From NCBI GenBank assembly GCA_022495005.1, contig JAGYXB010000273.1:1-64000 (forward strand): DNA of 64,000 bases, written 5' to 3'. Numbering within the stretch: position 1 is the first letter of the stretch; the number at the start of each line of letters is the position of its first letter. Source of the DNA: Rhyacophila brunnea. Its lineage: Eukaryota > Arthropoda > Insecta > Trichoptera > Rhyacophilidae. Below, piece by piece: positions 33,490 through 45,536 of this stretch. Below the pieces are notes generated by a model. The model did not search any database. It was not told the origin of the DNA and saw nothing but the letters and a program-made list of their open reading frames with translations. A program made the position numbers and the translations under genes.

Positions 33490-34770
33490 ATATAAAAATA
33501 GATTGCATTAAGCAAATGTTATGAGTATTCCGAATCTGTTTTGTGTGTTCCGAATCTCACAACATATCTCTTGTCAGTGAGTCAACTTACAAAGAAAGAT
33601 ACCAAAGTGATCTTTAGAGACAATGGTTGTGATATATATAACAGAGAAGAAGTTTTGGTGGCTACAGCCACATTAGTTAATTGAGTGAATAAGCTAAATA
33701 CACCAGTACACCTATCAGCTAAGGTAACCAATGAGATGTGGCATCCAAGGCAGAGAGAATTACAACTTCACGTGTTACCTGTTGTGAAGGGAAGCAGAGT
33801 CGTCTACCTTTCCAAAGAAGTGGCAACATAAGCACTCAGCTACTAGATGTGGTGCATACCGACGTGTGTAGACGAATGGAGAGTGTCTCTCTAGGAGGAT
33901 CAAGATACTTTATTATATTTGTTGATGATTATAGCCGTATGACTCATATTTACTTCATGAGAAATAAGACTGAAACTTTTCAATGTTTTAAAGATTATAC
34001 AGCCAATGTAGAGAACTTACTTAATAGAAAAACCAAAGTATTTTGCAATGATAATGGTCGTGAATTTTGCAATAGTGAACTTGATAGTTCATAACTCATC
34101 CAAAATCAAATCCGTACGCACCTGAGCAAAATGGTTTAAGCGAGAAGATGAACCGTACTGGAAAAACTTGTTCTTTATTATTTGATGCTGATTTTAAGAA
34201 AAAGTTCTGGGCAGAGGCGACTAATTACAGCTGCTTATTTACAGAACCGAACAGTATTAGCTTACCTAAATACTAAAACTCTATACGAGTTATAGACTAA
34301 TACCAAACCTAATATTAGTCATCTAAGGGTGTTTGGAAGAGGTACTGTAAGGGCATATGTAGGTACCCAAAGAAAAAAGGTTGAAATGGTATAAAAAATC
34401 TGATAAGTGTATCCCAGTGGGTTATTCTGAAAATTTAAATGGATATAGAATATATAATCTTAAGTCCAAATTGATTGCAACTAGTCTTTTAACTAGTAAC
34501 TTGTTACTAGTTTATTGAGAAGGATTTGGACGCAAGCAATGTGATTGCTACTTAAAAGAATAAGAATTCAGAAACCCGCATAGAAAATGAAAAGAATAGT
34601 TTGGATTCAGTGGAGTACAGTCAGTCAGATGATTCATTTACCTCCGCAGATACAGCAATGATAATGCACTTTAGAATGATACGACAAATACACACTGAGT
34701 ATCTCATCATTCGACTTCTGCCTATTATTGTTACGAAGCTGCCAAACCATGTCATCCTTCTGCAAAAATA
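33490..34770 (+). mobile_element. Dead Ty1/copia fragment (gag-pre-integrase and integrase), unit A
   Basis: The translated pieces give a gag-pre-integrase region (KKDTKVIFRDNGCDIY, NEMWH), then an integrase core: LLDVVHTDV, YFIIFVDDYSRMTHIYFMR and KVFCNDNGREFCN. The integrase C-terminal region follows with stops (KWYKKSDKCIPVGYSENLNG). Relative to unit B, about 75 bases are deleted after TGGCATC, removing RLGHINCTYL. Frameshifts and stops are frequent. Reverse transcriptase, RNase H and LTRs are not visible. Confidence 0.8.
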
Positions 34771-34809
34771 ATATTTAACCTGGCGGATTTACTAAATAAT
34801 TATACATAT

Positions 34810-35103
34810 TCGACTTCGGTACGTAAAAAAAATGACGGCGGGCGTATCATAGGTAAAGTACGCTTTTAATCGCGATGCTTGCGCATTGTCTCCTTTTTGA
34901 TACTGCTGTTCCACGGGATTTTATTATATTATTATAAATTTATGTGTAAAAACGCACTAAAATGATATAAAAATAATGTCACATTTTTTGATACATAATA
35001 AATAAAAAGTTATAGAAAAATAAAAGGATTTATTTTGTAAAATTTTCATTTAGACAAAAGGCCGCACTTGAGAGCTTAAAAAACCGCAGGTTCGTCAGCC
35101 CTG
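34810..35103. mobile_element. hAT-like terminal fragment at the end of unit A
   Basis: The right end, reverse-complemented, begins CAGGGCTGACGAACCTGCGG, a typical hAT terminus. The left part (ACGGCGGGCGTATCATAGG) is shared with unit B at 63,790. The left terminus is not clear. No coding content. Confidence 0.45.
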
Positions 35104-38100
35104 AACTAGGTTATCAAATGGCATGCATAACTAACAAAAAATAAATTTTGTGACATTCAACGGTTTTACAGTGGACCCTTCATACTAAACCAAAAAAAAA
35201 AAAAAAATACGGGAGAGCGGCATTTTCAGTCTATTAAAGGGCAGTATTTTGCCCATTGACGGCACTGATTGTGTTATTACAAATCTAACATAACTTATAC
35301 ATTATTAACTATTATAATTTAAATGACAATGACGTCCCGTGGGAGTTGATAGACCATAGGCAGAAAAGAGAATAATGCATTTTTTAGAGTAAATTTCGCA
35401 AAAATGAGCAGTATGTTCGCCTGCGGCTAAGATGAACGTCACATTCCCAAATCTTCAGTCGATTTACGTGTCTAATGTTTAAATACTGATTGCATTTGTC
35501 TTTTCAAGATAATAGATATAACAAAAAATCTAGCATAGTTAGGTATTTTTGTTTTTTTGAAAATTATCGAGCTCTCCGGGTCGTAAAATTTTCTAATTAT
35601 TTCTTTCCATAGTGAAAATTAACCATATATGACAGTCGTCGCACATTTTGTGAAACAATCCGTTTCCGATGTGAATTTCATCTTTTGTGAAAACAGTCTA
35701 TTTAATTGTACGAATAGCAAATATACCTAATATATCTCCCAAAACATATTTTGTCTTTGTGGGACGAAGGGAGTAGATTTCTGGAATCTTCTATTATTTA
35801 GTCTCGTCAAAGATTACCGTTTGGTATTTTTTGTTGATTGTTCCACCCGGAGCGGTATCATATTATTATGCTACGTGAAGAGTGAAAGTCAGAACAGATT
35901 GGTAAACAGAATTCAGATAGGCTATACCCCAAATACAAATACACAAAATTTTGAAATGTTTAAAAAAACTTTGAATGTGTGAGTGCCCTACGAAAGTGAA
36001 TAGTGTGTGTTACAACCTTTAAATGCACCAATATTGAATGAGCGTCGGTGCATAAATCAAGAGCAGTTGTCAGAACTTAGGAAAAGCTTGGAATGACGTA
36101 TTCTTGATACGTGTTTAAGTTTATACCATATTCTTCCACACTCGAGATTGGTTGCCTGTTACTCCACACTCGTTTGGGATTTCAGCTCCCATTAATTCTG
36201 TGTTCCCCTGGTGAATGTCTTTTGTTTTCACCGAAAACATTTTTTACAAAACATTTCTGTCAGCTAGGTATATTTAAACAAAAATATTACGATTTTATAT
36301 TATATATATTTTGATATTCGTTCGATTTCGATAGTCAATAATTAGTGTATTTATGTATGGGATATAAATTGGGTAGGGTATTGACGTTACCCCGGTCCTG
36401 GTATTACCACAAAGGCGTTATACCCTCAACCGGCCCTGCCTTTAGACCAGGTTGAGAACCTTTGCTCAAGCTAGCTTAGTCTTAAGTAGGAGAGAGTAGT
36501 CAACTAAAGTTCTTTTCGACACTATTTAACACACAAATTAATTGTCCAAAAGAATCGCCACCTAGTAGTAGGTTGACGCCAGGATCTTTTGAATACTTTA
36601 TTAACCTCCAATTTAATTTAATTTTGTAACCACGTACACGAAATGTCAGAAACAGCTGTTCGACTGTCACTTGGTTGACACCTCAACTTCTGCCGAGTAC
36701 AGACGTGTTTCGTTTCGCTCCGCAATTACTGCCGCCAACTTATCGTTTTTCGCTTATATTTGCTCCTGACCCTGCTTTTTGACCGTTTTCGTTCCCGTTT
36801 TCTCCACCACCCTTACTTGCCCCTGGGCTTCGATTCGTAAAATTTTCAAGTGATTTCTTCCGGAATTTTGTGACTTTTAAGTGCATCGCCTGACATTACA
36901 CTGTGACAATTTATAAACAGCTTTACTCGCCATAAAAACGACGCACAAAAGCTGCCGTGCTGCTGATACTAGTTGAGCAATTGACTGTAATTTATACGAC
37001 ATCATATGTATTTTTCCCGCGGTTTTTCGCCATTTTCGTTCAAGAATCTTACTCACAAAAGCAGCTTTGAACTTTGAATCAATCAAGATTTGCTGCAAAT
37101 TCGCCGCTGATTAACGTACTTTGTGCGTACGAAGTAAGTGTCACCAATCACGCAAAGGACTATTAAGCTGATTGAAAGTGCGGCCAACCACATAAAGACA
37201 AGCGAGCGATTAACAGGATAATCGTTCTTAAATCACCTGCAAACCAACCTCATAATCATAAACAAATCTATCAAGCCCCCTCCACAATTCCAAAATCCAC
37301 GCCCACTTCTTCACTTTTTTGCGTCAGTCGCATTTTGGCGGCCGTCCAAAGCGGGCGGTCATTTTGCTCTGCCCACACCCATTATTTTTTTCCAAATTCA
37401 CTTTGGACTTGTAAAATTTCTAACAATTCTTATTTACCTACATCAAGGCCATTTTGGACATTTTCAACATCTCACACATTTAGTTACCTATACCTACATC
37501 AAGCCCTTTTTCGACTTAGCATTTTTCTTACATTTCTTATATTTACCTACTTCCAGTCCAATTTCCAACATTTGTCACTATAAAATACCTACGGAACTTA
37601 GCATTTTTCATTTCATTTCTAGCTATCTTCAATAATTACTGCTCCGCCATTCTTCCCTGAGGTCTGCCATACCCTCAATTGAGCCCCTGACCATTTTTGT
37701 CAATGACCATTTTTGGACCGCGGGCCCAATATTGACCTTCCCTGCCAGGAAGTCAAGGGCCCCCATCCGGACCCCGGCCCCCGAGTTTGACACCCCTGCC
37801 TGGGTGCCTACCAACTCACCAACTCCCACTTCAACTTCAATAAAGTGTTAACACTGACACTGCTAACTCGTCAATTTACCGAATGTGTCACCAATACATA
37901 CCACTTACTAGACTTATCACTGCCCACTACCAATACTAGCTGGAGCAATGCAACGCACCCCACAGCTTCCTCGAGAAGGCTCTGACCCTCCCATCACCTC
38001 GCACCCCTAGTTTTAAAGTATGACAAGTCAAAAAACAGCATTCTGAGATAATTGGATTCAAAGATTCAAACCCTCTCAACTAAATCTAAAAATGTATGTA

Positions 38101-38539
38101 CCAAACTGATTTTATTGCTCAGTGTGTATTAGGTCTTGTATTTTTGTATGAAATTATTAATATATTGAAAAATTATACAGAACACATATTTTTGGTAGTT
38201 TTTTTGAAATGTCATAGTCTAAAATTGGACTATTTTGATAAATTTTGAAATAACCAACATGCACACAATACAAACTTATATGAAACAACATAAAATCTCT
38301 TCAATATATTATGCATATCAAGTAAAATAATAAACGAAATGGTTATTTGAAATTTTTATTTCAAAATAAAATATCTAGAACAGATAAACCATCACATACC
38401 TACCGAATTTTTAAAATATATAATTGTATAAGATTATGATTACCTTTTCAAGATTCTTGCATATTATGTAATGAAAATTATTATATAATTTAGAATTAAT
38501 CAGAGTAATTTCCATCACTCTCTTCGTGAACCAAGTAAT
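35104..38539. other. Gene-poor stretch with unpaired transposon end
   Basis: No gene is supported. A run of 17 A lies near 35,190-35,206. At 37,630-37,798 an unpaired hAT-like end is present (right terminus reads, as reverse complement, CAGGGGTGTCAAACTCGGGG). The region 36,650-37,950 is comparatively C-rich. Short ORFs have no recognisable motif. Confidence 0.45.
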
Positions 38540-40021
38540 TTCTTGCCACTTGAGTACTATTAGCGACTTTCAAATTATTGTAAAAATCGTGGTACGTCAT
38601 TGGTATTATTTTTTTTGCATATAGTTAAAAGATCTTGCCTTTTCTGCATGGTTATTCCTGGTGGCTCATTATAAGCTTTCTGTAAAATTATCATATTCAT
38701 GTGAACCGGACGACCCGTCATGCGATGCCTTATATTAATTTCCTCGTAGGAAGAATCAATAAAATTGGAAATAATGAAAAAACTATACGGTGATTCTTTT
38801 TTCAAATGCATGACTTTGATTGCTTGCATGTTACCTTCGTACCTACGGTAGTTATAACATAATTTTGTCCCAGCTCGTCGGACAGCAATTTCAGGTCAAA
38901 CATATCATCAGTTGCCATTGCATTAACTCTATAAGGTTTATCATTCTATTCAGCCATGGCTACTATAATGGGTATCCATTGAGCTGTATGAAGACTGGAG
39001 CACTTTAAGCATTCTTTTTTTTCTTTTTCAATGAGTGAGTGCATCGCAATCCACTGATTTTGGGTGTGACCCGTGGTCAAATATTTTTGCGTTATAGACT
39101 TTATATTTTCTGTTTCCAATAATAAATACAACGCAACTAAATATTTATTCTTATTCTGTCCAGCATAATTATCGGACCAAAAATGCACATTCTTATTTTT
39201 TAGAATTTCTTTTTCAATTAAAAAATGAGTGTAAATACAACTAATGTGTGTAAAATGTGTGTAAATACAACTACCAATTTCATTAGAATCTCTTTTAGGG
39301 GTCACTTCGTTCCAGATACAACAGAACCCTTTTTCTCACCAATATCAAAGATTGTGAAATATGTTGCAAGTTTTCTGGTGTAATAGAAGTTTGAGACTTC
39401 ACCACAGGGCTATGAGAGAACTGCAATTAATTGTTTTGCTTTTTGTGTATCATTTAAATTTGTATATGCTGTGCTGACCATTGATCGTTTTTTGATTGAA
39501 AGCGCCTAATATTAAATTCTGTATTAAAGATCGTAGAATACTGAGATAACTTCACGAAAGGTCGACCATTTTGTCGACACTTTCCTTTGTATAGCCTATA
39601 GTGTTGCTAAATTTAAAGAGCCATCAATGAATTGTCTGGTAGTTAGTCTGGTGTAGCGTCGTGGGTCATAGATTCAAATCCTGGGTCTGGCAAGTACACA
39701 TATTGTTTTTCAATTTGTGTATGAGTCAGAGTATGAACCTAATAGATTGAGCAAGTGGGTGACATCCATATCTCGTAAAAAACAAAAATCTGTTATTACA
39801 AACCACACCGTGGAGGCCCATATGATCTTATTAGATCGGACATGGTTGAAAGTTTGAGCTCTCAGGAAGTGGGAGTCTACTCTAGGAATGCAATCGATGT
39901 GATCTCTAACATATTGTTTTAATTCGGTATCAATTTTCTTACGATTTTTACGTGTTCCTCTGAGATCCTTTTCTATGATTCCATCACTGTTTGTTTTATT
40001 TATTATTGTGTTTATCAACAA
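38540..40021 (-). pseudogene. Disrupted gene of an uncharacterised, TE-like family (DUF7869-like)
   Basis: Minus strand. An N-terminal piece (40021 to about 39,860) has RKKIDTELKQYVRDHI and PRVDSHFLRA. A middle piece (39305-38946) has HFWSDNYAGQNKNKYLVALY and TTGHTQNQWIAMHSLIE. A C-terminal piece (38829 to about 38,540) has HLKKESPYSFF and ITMQKRQDLLTICKKN. These blocks, in this order, are those of a large insect family of unknown role that I believe is called DUF7869; it behaves like a mobile-element protein in number and spread. One in-frame TAG (about 38,947) and one frameshift (near 38,825) separate middle and C-terminal pieces, and the stretch between the N-terminal and middle pieces is lost or replaced by a SINE-like sequence (near 39,640-39,730). 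It cannot make a normal protein. Confidence 0.6.
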
Positions 40022-40446
40022 ACTACTGTCAAATTGTCAATGTTTTCAGAATGGCTAGTCACCAGTGTGACCACAACACAAGTTTTATTTACTTTGTCCA
40101 TTCCTGACCTATGATAATTCAAGATGTCATAGTCTTAAGCTCGCTAAAAATTTGAATCCTAATTTAAGACTATAACAACTCAAAATAGCATAGTCTTTAA
40201 ATATCACATAATACTATTTATAACAATTATAGACTATTCTTTCTGTCCTGTATTTCCGTAGAATTCATTTAGACTTGTGATAGTTTTTGACCAGATAAAT
40301 AATGATATTTTCAACCATTCTGCATTATTAACTCAAAATGTCACTTTTTCGACTTGTAATAGTTTAAAACTAGGGGTGCGACCTGATCCCTACTGGCGTC
40401 CACATCTGGCCATGCTCCGATCTCGACATCTCGCCCGGCAAAGAAC

Positions 40447-40918
40447 ATGACACGTACCCCTAAATCACCCGGACGAAAATCGCAGCCAACATCTTCCCCG
40501 GACACAATAAATGAACCAGAGCCAAAGAAGAACAAACCTAGAAGCCACCGACCAGCCAACCCGCGAGACCTAGACGAAGCTTCCTTCTCCTCCTCCTCAA
40601 TCTCAGGCGAGGATTACGAGGAGGCCGGGGGACGAGGGACTACGTTGGAGTGGTCAAATGTAATATATACCACCTCTACGGACACATGGCCAAAATGTGT
40701 GCGAACAAGACCCCGACATGCAGCCACTGCGCCATCTCCAGCCACGACCGAGAGGACTGCCCCAATAAAGGAAACCCACCAAAATGCGTGGCTTGCCACA
40801 AGCATAAGCAGCCGTCAGACCATCCTACTGGTAGTCTCGAGTGCCCAGCAAGGCTACACGCTAAGCTGCGCGAGAGGGCGACGGTGGACTACACTGCCAC
40901 GCGATAATAACCTTCGCA
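40447..40918 (+). pseudogene. LINE ORF1 fragment with CCHC knuckles, split by the Harbinger
   Basis: The plus-strand frame from 40447 gives a charged, Ser-rich N-terminus. Another frame (40650-40905) gives CNIYHLYGHMAKMC, CSHCAISSHDREDC and CVACHKHKQPSDH, close to the knuckles of the minus-strand LINE at 12473-12787. The coiled-coil and middle region are missing between them. The end abuts the CAG duplication of the Harbinger, and LINE-like sequence appears to continue at 48,064, so the transposon landed in an already decayed LINE. Confidence 0.65.
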
Positions 40919-40921
40919 CAG

Positions 40922-41852
40922 GATACCAATTCTGGAATGAAGCACTACCGAAGTATGCTAGAAGTGAGTATCAAACCTGCTACCAGCAAGTTCCAGCCTG
41001 CTTCATGACGCGATACTGTGTTCTCCGACGCTTCCGCGGAAGTATACCGCTTCGCCCTGTGTCCAATAATGCAACGTAATATTTGCCAAAAATCGGGTGT
41101 ACATTTATGATCGCCTAAGAGTTTGCATTAAATTATTGTCTATGCCCTCACTGACAGCAAAATTTGGCGCGCAGAGTAGTTTTATATCAACAAATACGTC
41201 GGTAAGTGAACATCATTTGAACATTTATTTCGGATATATCTTTTATAGAATAGTATCTAGAAATCATACTAAAAGTGTATTTATTTATTCCTTTACAGAC
41301 AGAAACGAAAAATGGCAATTGCGAATCGTGTTCAGATGGAAATGCTAGTGGAGTTAATGGAATGTTAGTACTTACACAAAATTTTTATTCATATCATTGT
41401 AAACATATCTCGTATACTCGTAAGAAATGTACCCTACTAAAATAATGCCAACATGTGGTAGTACATACATACAAAATTAAATTTAGATATTAATAAATAA
41501 ATAAGCGAATAAATATAATATTAGTTGGACACTTACCCAAATCACCAGAGTCTGAGATGCTATTTGGTTGATAATATGTCTGACACATTTGGTTTGTACC
41601 ATTTAGTAATATCTCTACGCAGATGTATTATTTTCACACCATTTTTTCTATGCTATTATTGTACCCTTCAGCTACTGTAACTCAAACTGCCTTAACCGCA
41701 ATGACGATGTGAAATACTATAAAATTATCCTATTTTCCTTAGTGCATCCTGAACTCGTCGCAGGAAGGATATCCAACGACCTCACCTGCATTGAAATCGA
41801 GAGGCAGTGGCGGGAGATTGCAGTGCGACTCAATGCTTGTGGAGGTGCCACG
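40922..41852 (+). repeat. Left inverted arm of the Harbinger
   Basis: Matches the reverse complement of 47150-48060 with only scattered differences, up to the word GTGCCACG, where homology stops abruptly. It contains the promoter side, exon 1 and most of exon 2 of the Myb-like gene. Confidence 0.85.
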
Positions 41853-43110
41853 AAAACATGGCGAGATTGGAAAAAGGTGATGTACTATTACTATATAATA
41901 TGTTTAATAATTATTATTTCTTCGATTATCAGCTGTATTCATAAATTAAACCAGGTCTTTTGAAAGTATCCCAAATGTCACTGCCGTGTACACAGTACTA
42001 CAGTCTGTATTCTATAAACTGGCGTACACGTCACACGGAAAGCATTGTGCCATCGTGTTGAACTGTTACAAGCTTTCAATGGGACGGAACGAGATGGATG
42101 CGGGGAAACCGGCACGCAGCTTATAGAAGACAGACTTTAGATTGTTAGGTAGGTAGTAATATTTAATATTGTTGAAATTGAAAAATTTAAATTATTATTG
42201 TTTTAACAGGTATGGCAAGACACACGGCGCAACACGCGGGCCAAAATGGCCAAAATCATCATATCCCAGAAGAAGACGGGAGGCGGCCCGCCCTGTAGAA
42301 TCCGGCTGTCTGCTCTCCAGAACCGAATTTTGGCTCTCATACAGCCATTAACGGTTACTGGTGAGCACATTGGACAGGGGAGCTTCTCTGGGGTAGGTCA
42401 TTCATAAAATTCTGTATTGATTAACAGTATAAAAGGATTCATCCGTCGCATGTTTACTTATGATGATTACATTTAATTTACAGATGCGTCATAATGACCT
42501 GTCGCGTATTGGTGCCGCTGCAACTCCTCCTTCTGCAGAAGTTGGTGCCGCGGAGTACTCCGGCAACAGCATGTGGAGCGTGCACCCTGCAACTCCTCCT
42601 TCTGCAGACGTTGGTGCCGCGGAGTACTCCGGCAACAGCATGCGGAGCGTGCACCCTGCAACTCCTCCTTCTACAGAAGTTACCGGCAACACCATGCAGA
42701 GAGTCGGGGCTCGGAATATGTCACCATGTCGAGTGACATATTCCGAGTCATCAGATGCAGACATGGAAACCCCCGAATGTACAATCTCTGCGACACCACG
42801 GGTCACGGCTGGAACTGTTGCACAGGAAGACAGTGCTGCCTTCACGAGAGCCCATGCTGCTACACGTGAAGGCAGTGCTGTCTTCCCAGCAACAGTGAGA
42901 ACCCGCAGGCTCTCGTTGTCCCAAACTTCTGTGGCAACGCAGACAATGGGTCCGGTGCCCGTGTTAAATACCGCCCTAGAGTTGCTGACCATCAATGTTG
43001 CTGCGCTCAGGTCTGACATGGTAGCTCTCAACATTGCAAGCAAGTCAGAGTTGAGCGCACTAATATTACTACTCGGTGCAAAAATAGACAATCTCGGCAA
43101 TGCACCGTAA
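41312..43110 (+). CDS. Harbinger Myb/SANT-like DNA-binding protein
   Basis: Four exons, 41312-41363, 41743-41876, 42210-42392 and 42484-43110, all with GT-AG borders and matching phases, give about 331 residues. Residues 1 to about 90 form a Myb/SANT-like (MADF-like) trihelical domain: VQMEMLVELME, then a helix with RQWREIAVRLNA, then KTWRDWKKVWQDTRRNTRAK. The block KTGGGPPCRIRLSALQNRIL follows, characteristic of the second protein of PIF/Harbinger transposons. That protein works with the transposase in nuclear import and end binding (known for the superfamily). The last exon starts with a tandem repeat (42520-42705) and is Ser/Thr/Ala-rich. The start is chosen because exon 1 and its ATG are conserved in the duplicated right arm. 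Exon 1-2 copies lie on the minus strand in that arm. Confidence 0.75.
42520..42705 (+). repeat. 69-bp in-frame tandem repeat in the Myb-like gene
   Basis: Two full 69-bp units (42520-42588, 42589-42657) and a shortened third unit (42658-42705). Each unit encodes 23 residues beginning ATPPSAEVGAAEYSG; the third lacks the GAAEYS part. Only a few bases differ between the first two, so the expansion is young. Confidence 0.9.
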
Positions 43111-43372
43111 TCACTTCTTTGGGGTGGTTGGCGCTATTTCGGGGGTTTCACTGAATCATAATTACCGTGTTGAGCCGAATATAAAATAAGATTTTACAGC
43201 ATAGTGAACTTATGTTTAATGTATATGGCGATATTATGCTTGTTCACCATGCATGAATACACCTGTTTATAATCAACTGTGAAACATTATTTTATATTCG
43301 TCTCAAAACAGTTTTTTCATGTGCTTAAATACTCGAAAGAATTCCACTTCCATAACTTTTGAATGCCTTAAA

Positions 43373-43578
43373 GCCGCGTTGACACGATCCAAGTTGACTT
43401 GGACCGAGCGCCATCCGAACTTACTCGTACGAGACATCTTCATACTAATTATTCCTATCTAAGCTACTCGGACCGCGTCATACTCATCCGAGGTATCTCG
43501 GATGGGAGTAATTAGTATGAAGATGTCTTGTACGAGTGCGCTCGGTCCAAGTCAACTTGGATCGTGTCAACCTGCGGC
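43373..43578. mobile_element. Foldback MITE, copy 1, inside the Harbinger
   Basis: 206 bp, nearly all palindromic: GCCGCGTTGACACGATCC at the left and its near reverse complement at the right. It is flanked by TTAAA on both sides (43368-43372, 43579-43583). The interior arms contain the words ACTTGGACCGAG and ATCTTCATACTAATTA. No coding. Confidence 0.8.
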
Positions 43579-44162
43579 TTAAACCAATAATTATTTGTTT
43601 AGTTCTGTTTCAATGCAATGTTTTATTAAAATGGAATTGTTTAATGAGTATTTATGTGTCTGCATCTGTGATTTTTCCATGGTGTCTCTAGTTTGTTATG
43701 AAAATGTGCAAATCTTATGCAAACCTATATTAAATTTAATGATTTTGTGTGTATAATCGGTGTATATAAAACATTTTTTGAGAGACAGGATGAATTAAAA
43801 TTCCAAAGTATATTGAAACAATCATTTTTTTATTGCTTTCATATTTCACAAGAATATTCAAATAATTTAAAAATATTCTAATATTAACATGAGTATGAGA
43901 ATCGTAGTTTTGATTTTGAAGTATGTGTCCGATGCATGTCGTCGTTGAAAACCTGGTAACTTAAAATTTTACAGTATTGAGTTTTTTACTTATTTTATAG
44001 CAATTTTGATGAGCTATTACGGCGTCTAACTAATATGTGGTATTTATTTATAGTTACTGAGATATTTAAAAATCTCTTTATTTTAAACCAAAGCTCACCA
44101 CTTATACTCTTTAATTATGGTGCTGGAATTATATTATTATATATAATATATCGTCGGTATAA

Positions 44163-44366
44163 GCCGCGTTGACACGGTCGAAGTACGATCCAAGTACACT
44201 CGGACCGAGTGCCATCCAAGCGCACTCGTATGAGACAGCTTCATACAAATTACTCCTAACAATCCTTGGAATAATTTGTATGCAGCTGTCTCATACGAGT
44301 GCGCTTGGATGGCACTCGGTTCGAGTGTACTAGGATCGTACTTTACTTGGACCGTGTCAACGCGGC
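44163..44366. mobile_element. Foldback MITE, copy 2, inside the Harbinger
   Basis: About 204 bp with the same GCCGCGTTGACACG ends and long inverted arms (GAGTGCCATCCAAGCGCACT against its complement) as the MITE at 43373. TAA-like flanks are present but not exact. Two related copies 0.6 kb apart suggest a local preference for AT-rich DNA or a family abundant in the genome. Confidence 0.75.
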
Positions 44367-44599
44367 GTTAAATGTATTATCGGTATCAGTTTAGTTTTTG
44401 TACGTTGTGGAACTAGTACTAAAAAAATATGTTTTATTTGAATTAATAAAGTACATTGATATTAAATCACCATGATTTAAATAATGTGAACATTCCTGAC
44501 TGTAATTGTTATATTTAACCAAAATACAAACATCTTTTTTCATAATTGTTGAAACACCCGACAAACTGTTTTTAATATTTTCATTAACACACCTACCAT

Positions 44600-45110
44600 T
44601 AATTGTGATTAATTAGTGATAATACCCTCACCTTTACGTCCTACTTCGCTGAGTCCAACAACATCCCAGTGGATATTCGTAAGCCCTTCTTGTAACTCTA
44701 CAAGTTTGGCATCGCTGGAAATGTTCTCGCGTTATACGTAGCAATGGTCATCTGTTGGCAGCCTTTCCCGGGTCTCCGGGGATTGTTAGCACCCTCTGCC
44801 TTCCTTCGCTGTCCAGACGGGTTGGTGTGTGGTTTTTATGTCTGGGTGATCCTTCCCGTAGCTAAGGTCTCTTGTTTTAAGGCACCAGAGTTTCGCCTTG
44901 CACCCTTCTCTATTAGCTACAGATATGCTGCGTTATACGGCACATTATCTGCATTGCCCGGGGACGCCGCGCGGAGGCTAGAGATAGGATTTGCTGACTT
45001 TCTTGGACATTGGCGTCACAACATTTTTCAGAAGTATACCTATTAGCATCAGTATACATCATTGAGGCCATAGTCAGCCTTTGCCCCCCCTGAGCCTTTG
45101 CCCAAATATA
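44600..45110 (-). mobile_element. RTE-like LINE 5' fragment inside the Harbinger
   Basis: Minus strand from about 44,751: MTIATYNART, then, after a frame change, KLVELQEGL..IHWDVVGLSEVGRKGEGI, the start of the AP-endonuclease of RTE-clade LINEs. The upstream GC-rich stretch (to about 45,110), with CCGGAGACCCGGGAAAG, resembles RTE 5' UTRs. It is truncated and frame-shifted. Confidence 0.65.
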
Positions 45111-45536
45111 TATCAATCACGAAAAAAAATAAAATTACATCGGTATCCATGAATTTTGTGTTTGAAAATATGACATAACTTTAAAACCATAAATGCATTA
45201 ACCATTTACACTCCGTAACTTCATCATATGAACACCACACGGCACCTCCTCCCCGTATTTTGTCAATCTTCTTGCGGCATCACGTGAGTTATGAACGCCT
45301 TGGAATGTCAGCGAGCTCTGTAAACTGTAAGTTTATAATGATTGGTAAAATAATACAGCCTAGTTATGACGTATCAGTTAAGTTGAATTATTCCTGGCAA
45401 GTAATATTGATTGAAACTTTGAATGATATTAAGTTAGGTATAATGATTCATTAGAAACAAATTGAAAATTTCCCCAGAAACATTTGAATTCAATCATGCT
45501 AGGTTATTAAAAACAATATTATTTTACGTACAATTC

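Larger units (their letters stand above)
18215..35060 (+). repeat. Segmental duplication unit A (partner: unit B, 54,735-64,000)
   Basis: Collinear homology to unit B begins at the CACCGGGTGACRGTCCGTCAC block and runs to the end of the window in unit B. Long indels separate the two: about 19,002-20,080, about 20,440-24,090 and about 25,145-26,527 are present only in A, together with the hAT at 29951 and the Helitron at 31273. The unit contains peptide gene 2 and the copia fragment. Both units have the same orientation. Confidence 0.8.

Noticed and set aside
37630..37798. Complete hAT MITE
   Set aside because: Only one terminus was found; no partner end or duplication could be located.
42473..43100. 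Long antisense and alternative-frame ORFs over the Myb-like gene's last exon
   Set aside because: They are shadows of a GC-richer coding exon with a 69-bp in-frame repeat.
44744..45046. 100-residue plus-strand ORF
   Set aside because: It lies opposite the RTE LINE 5' UTR and endonuclease start on the minus strand.
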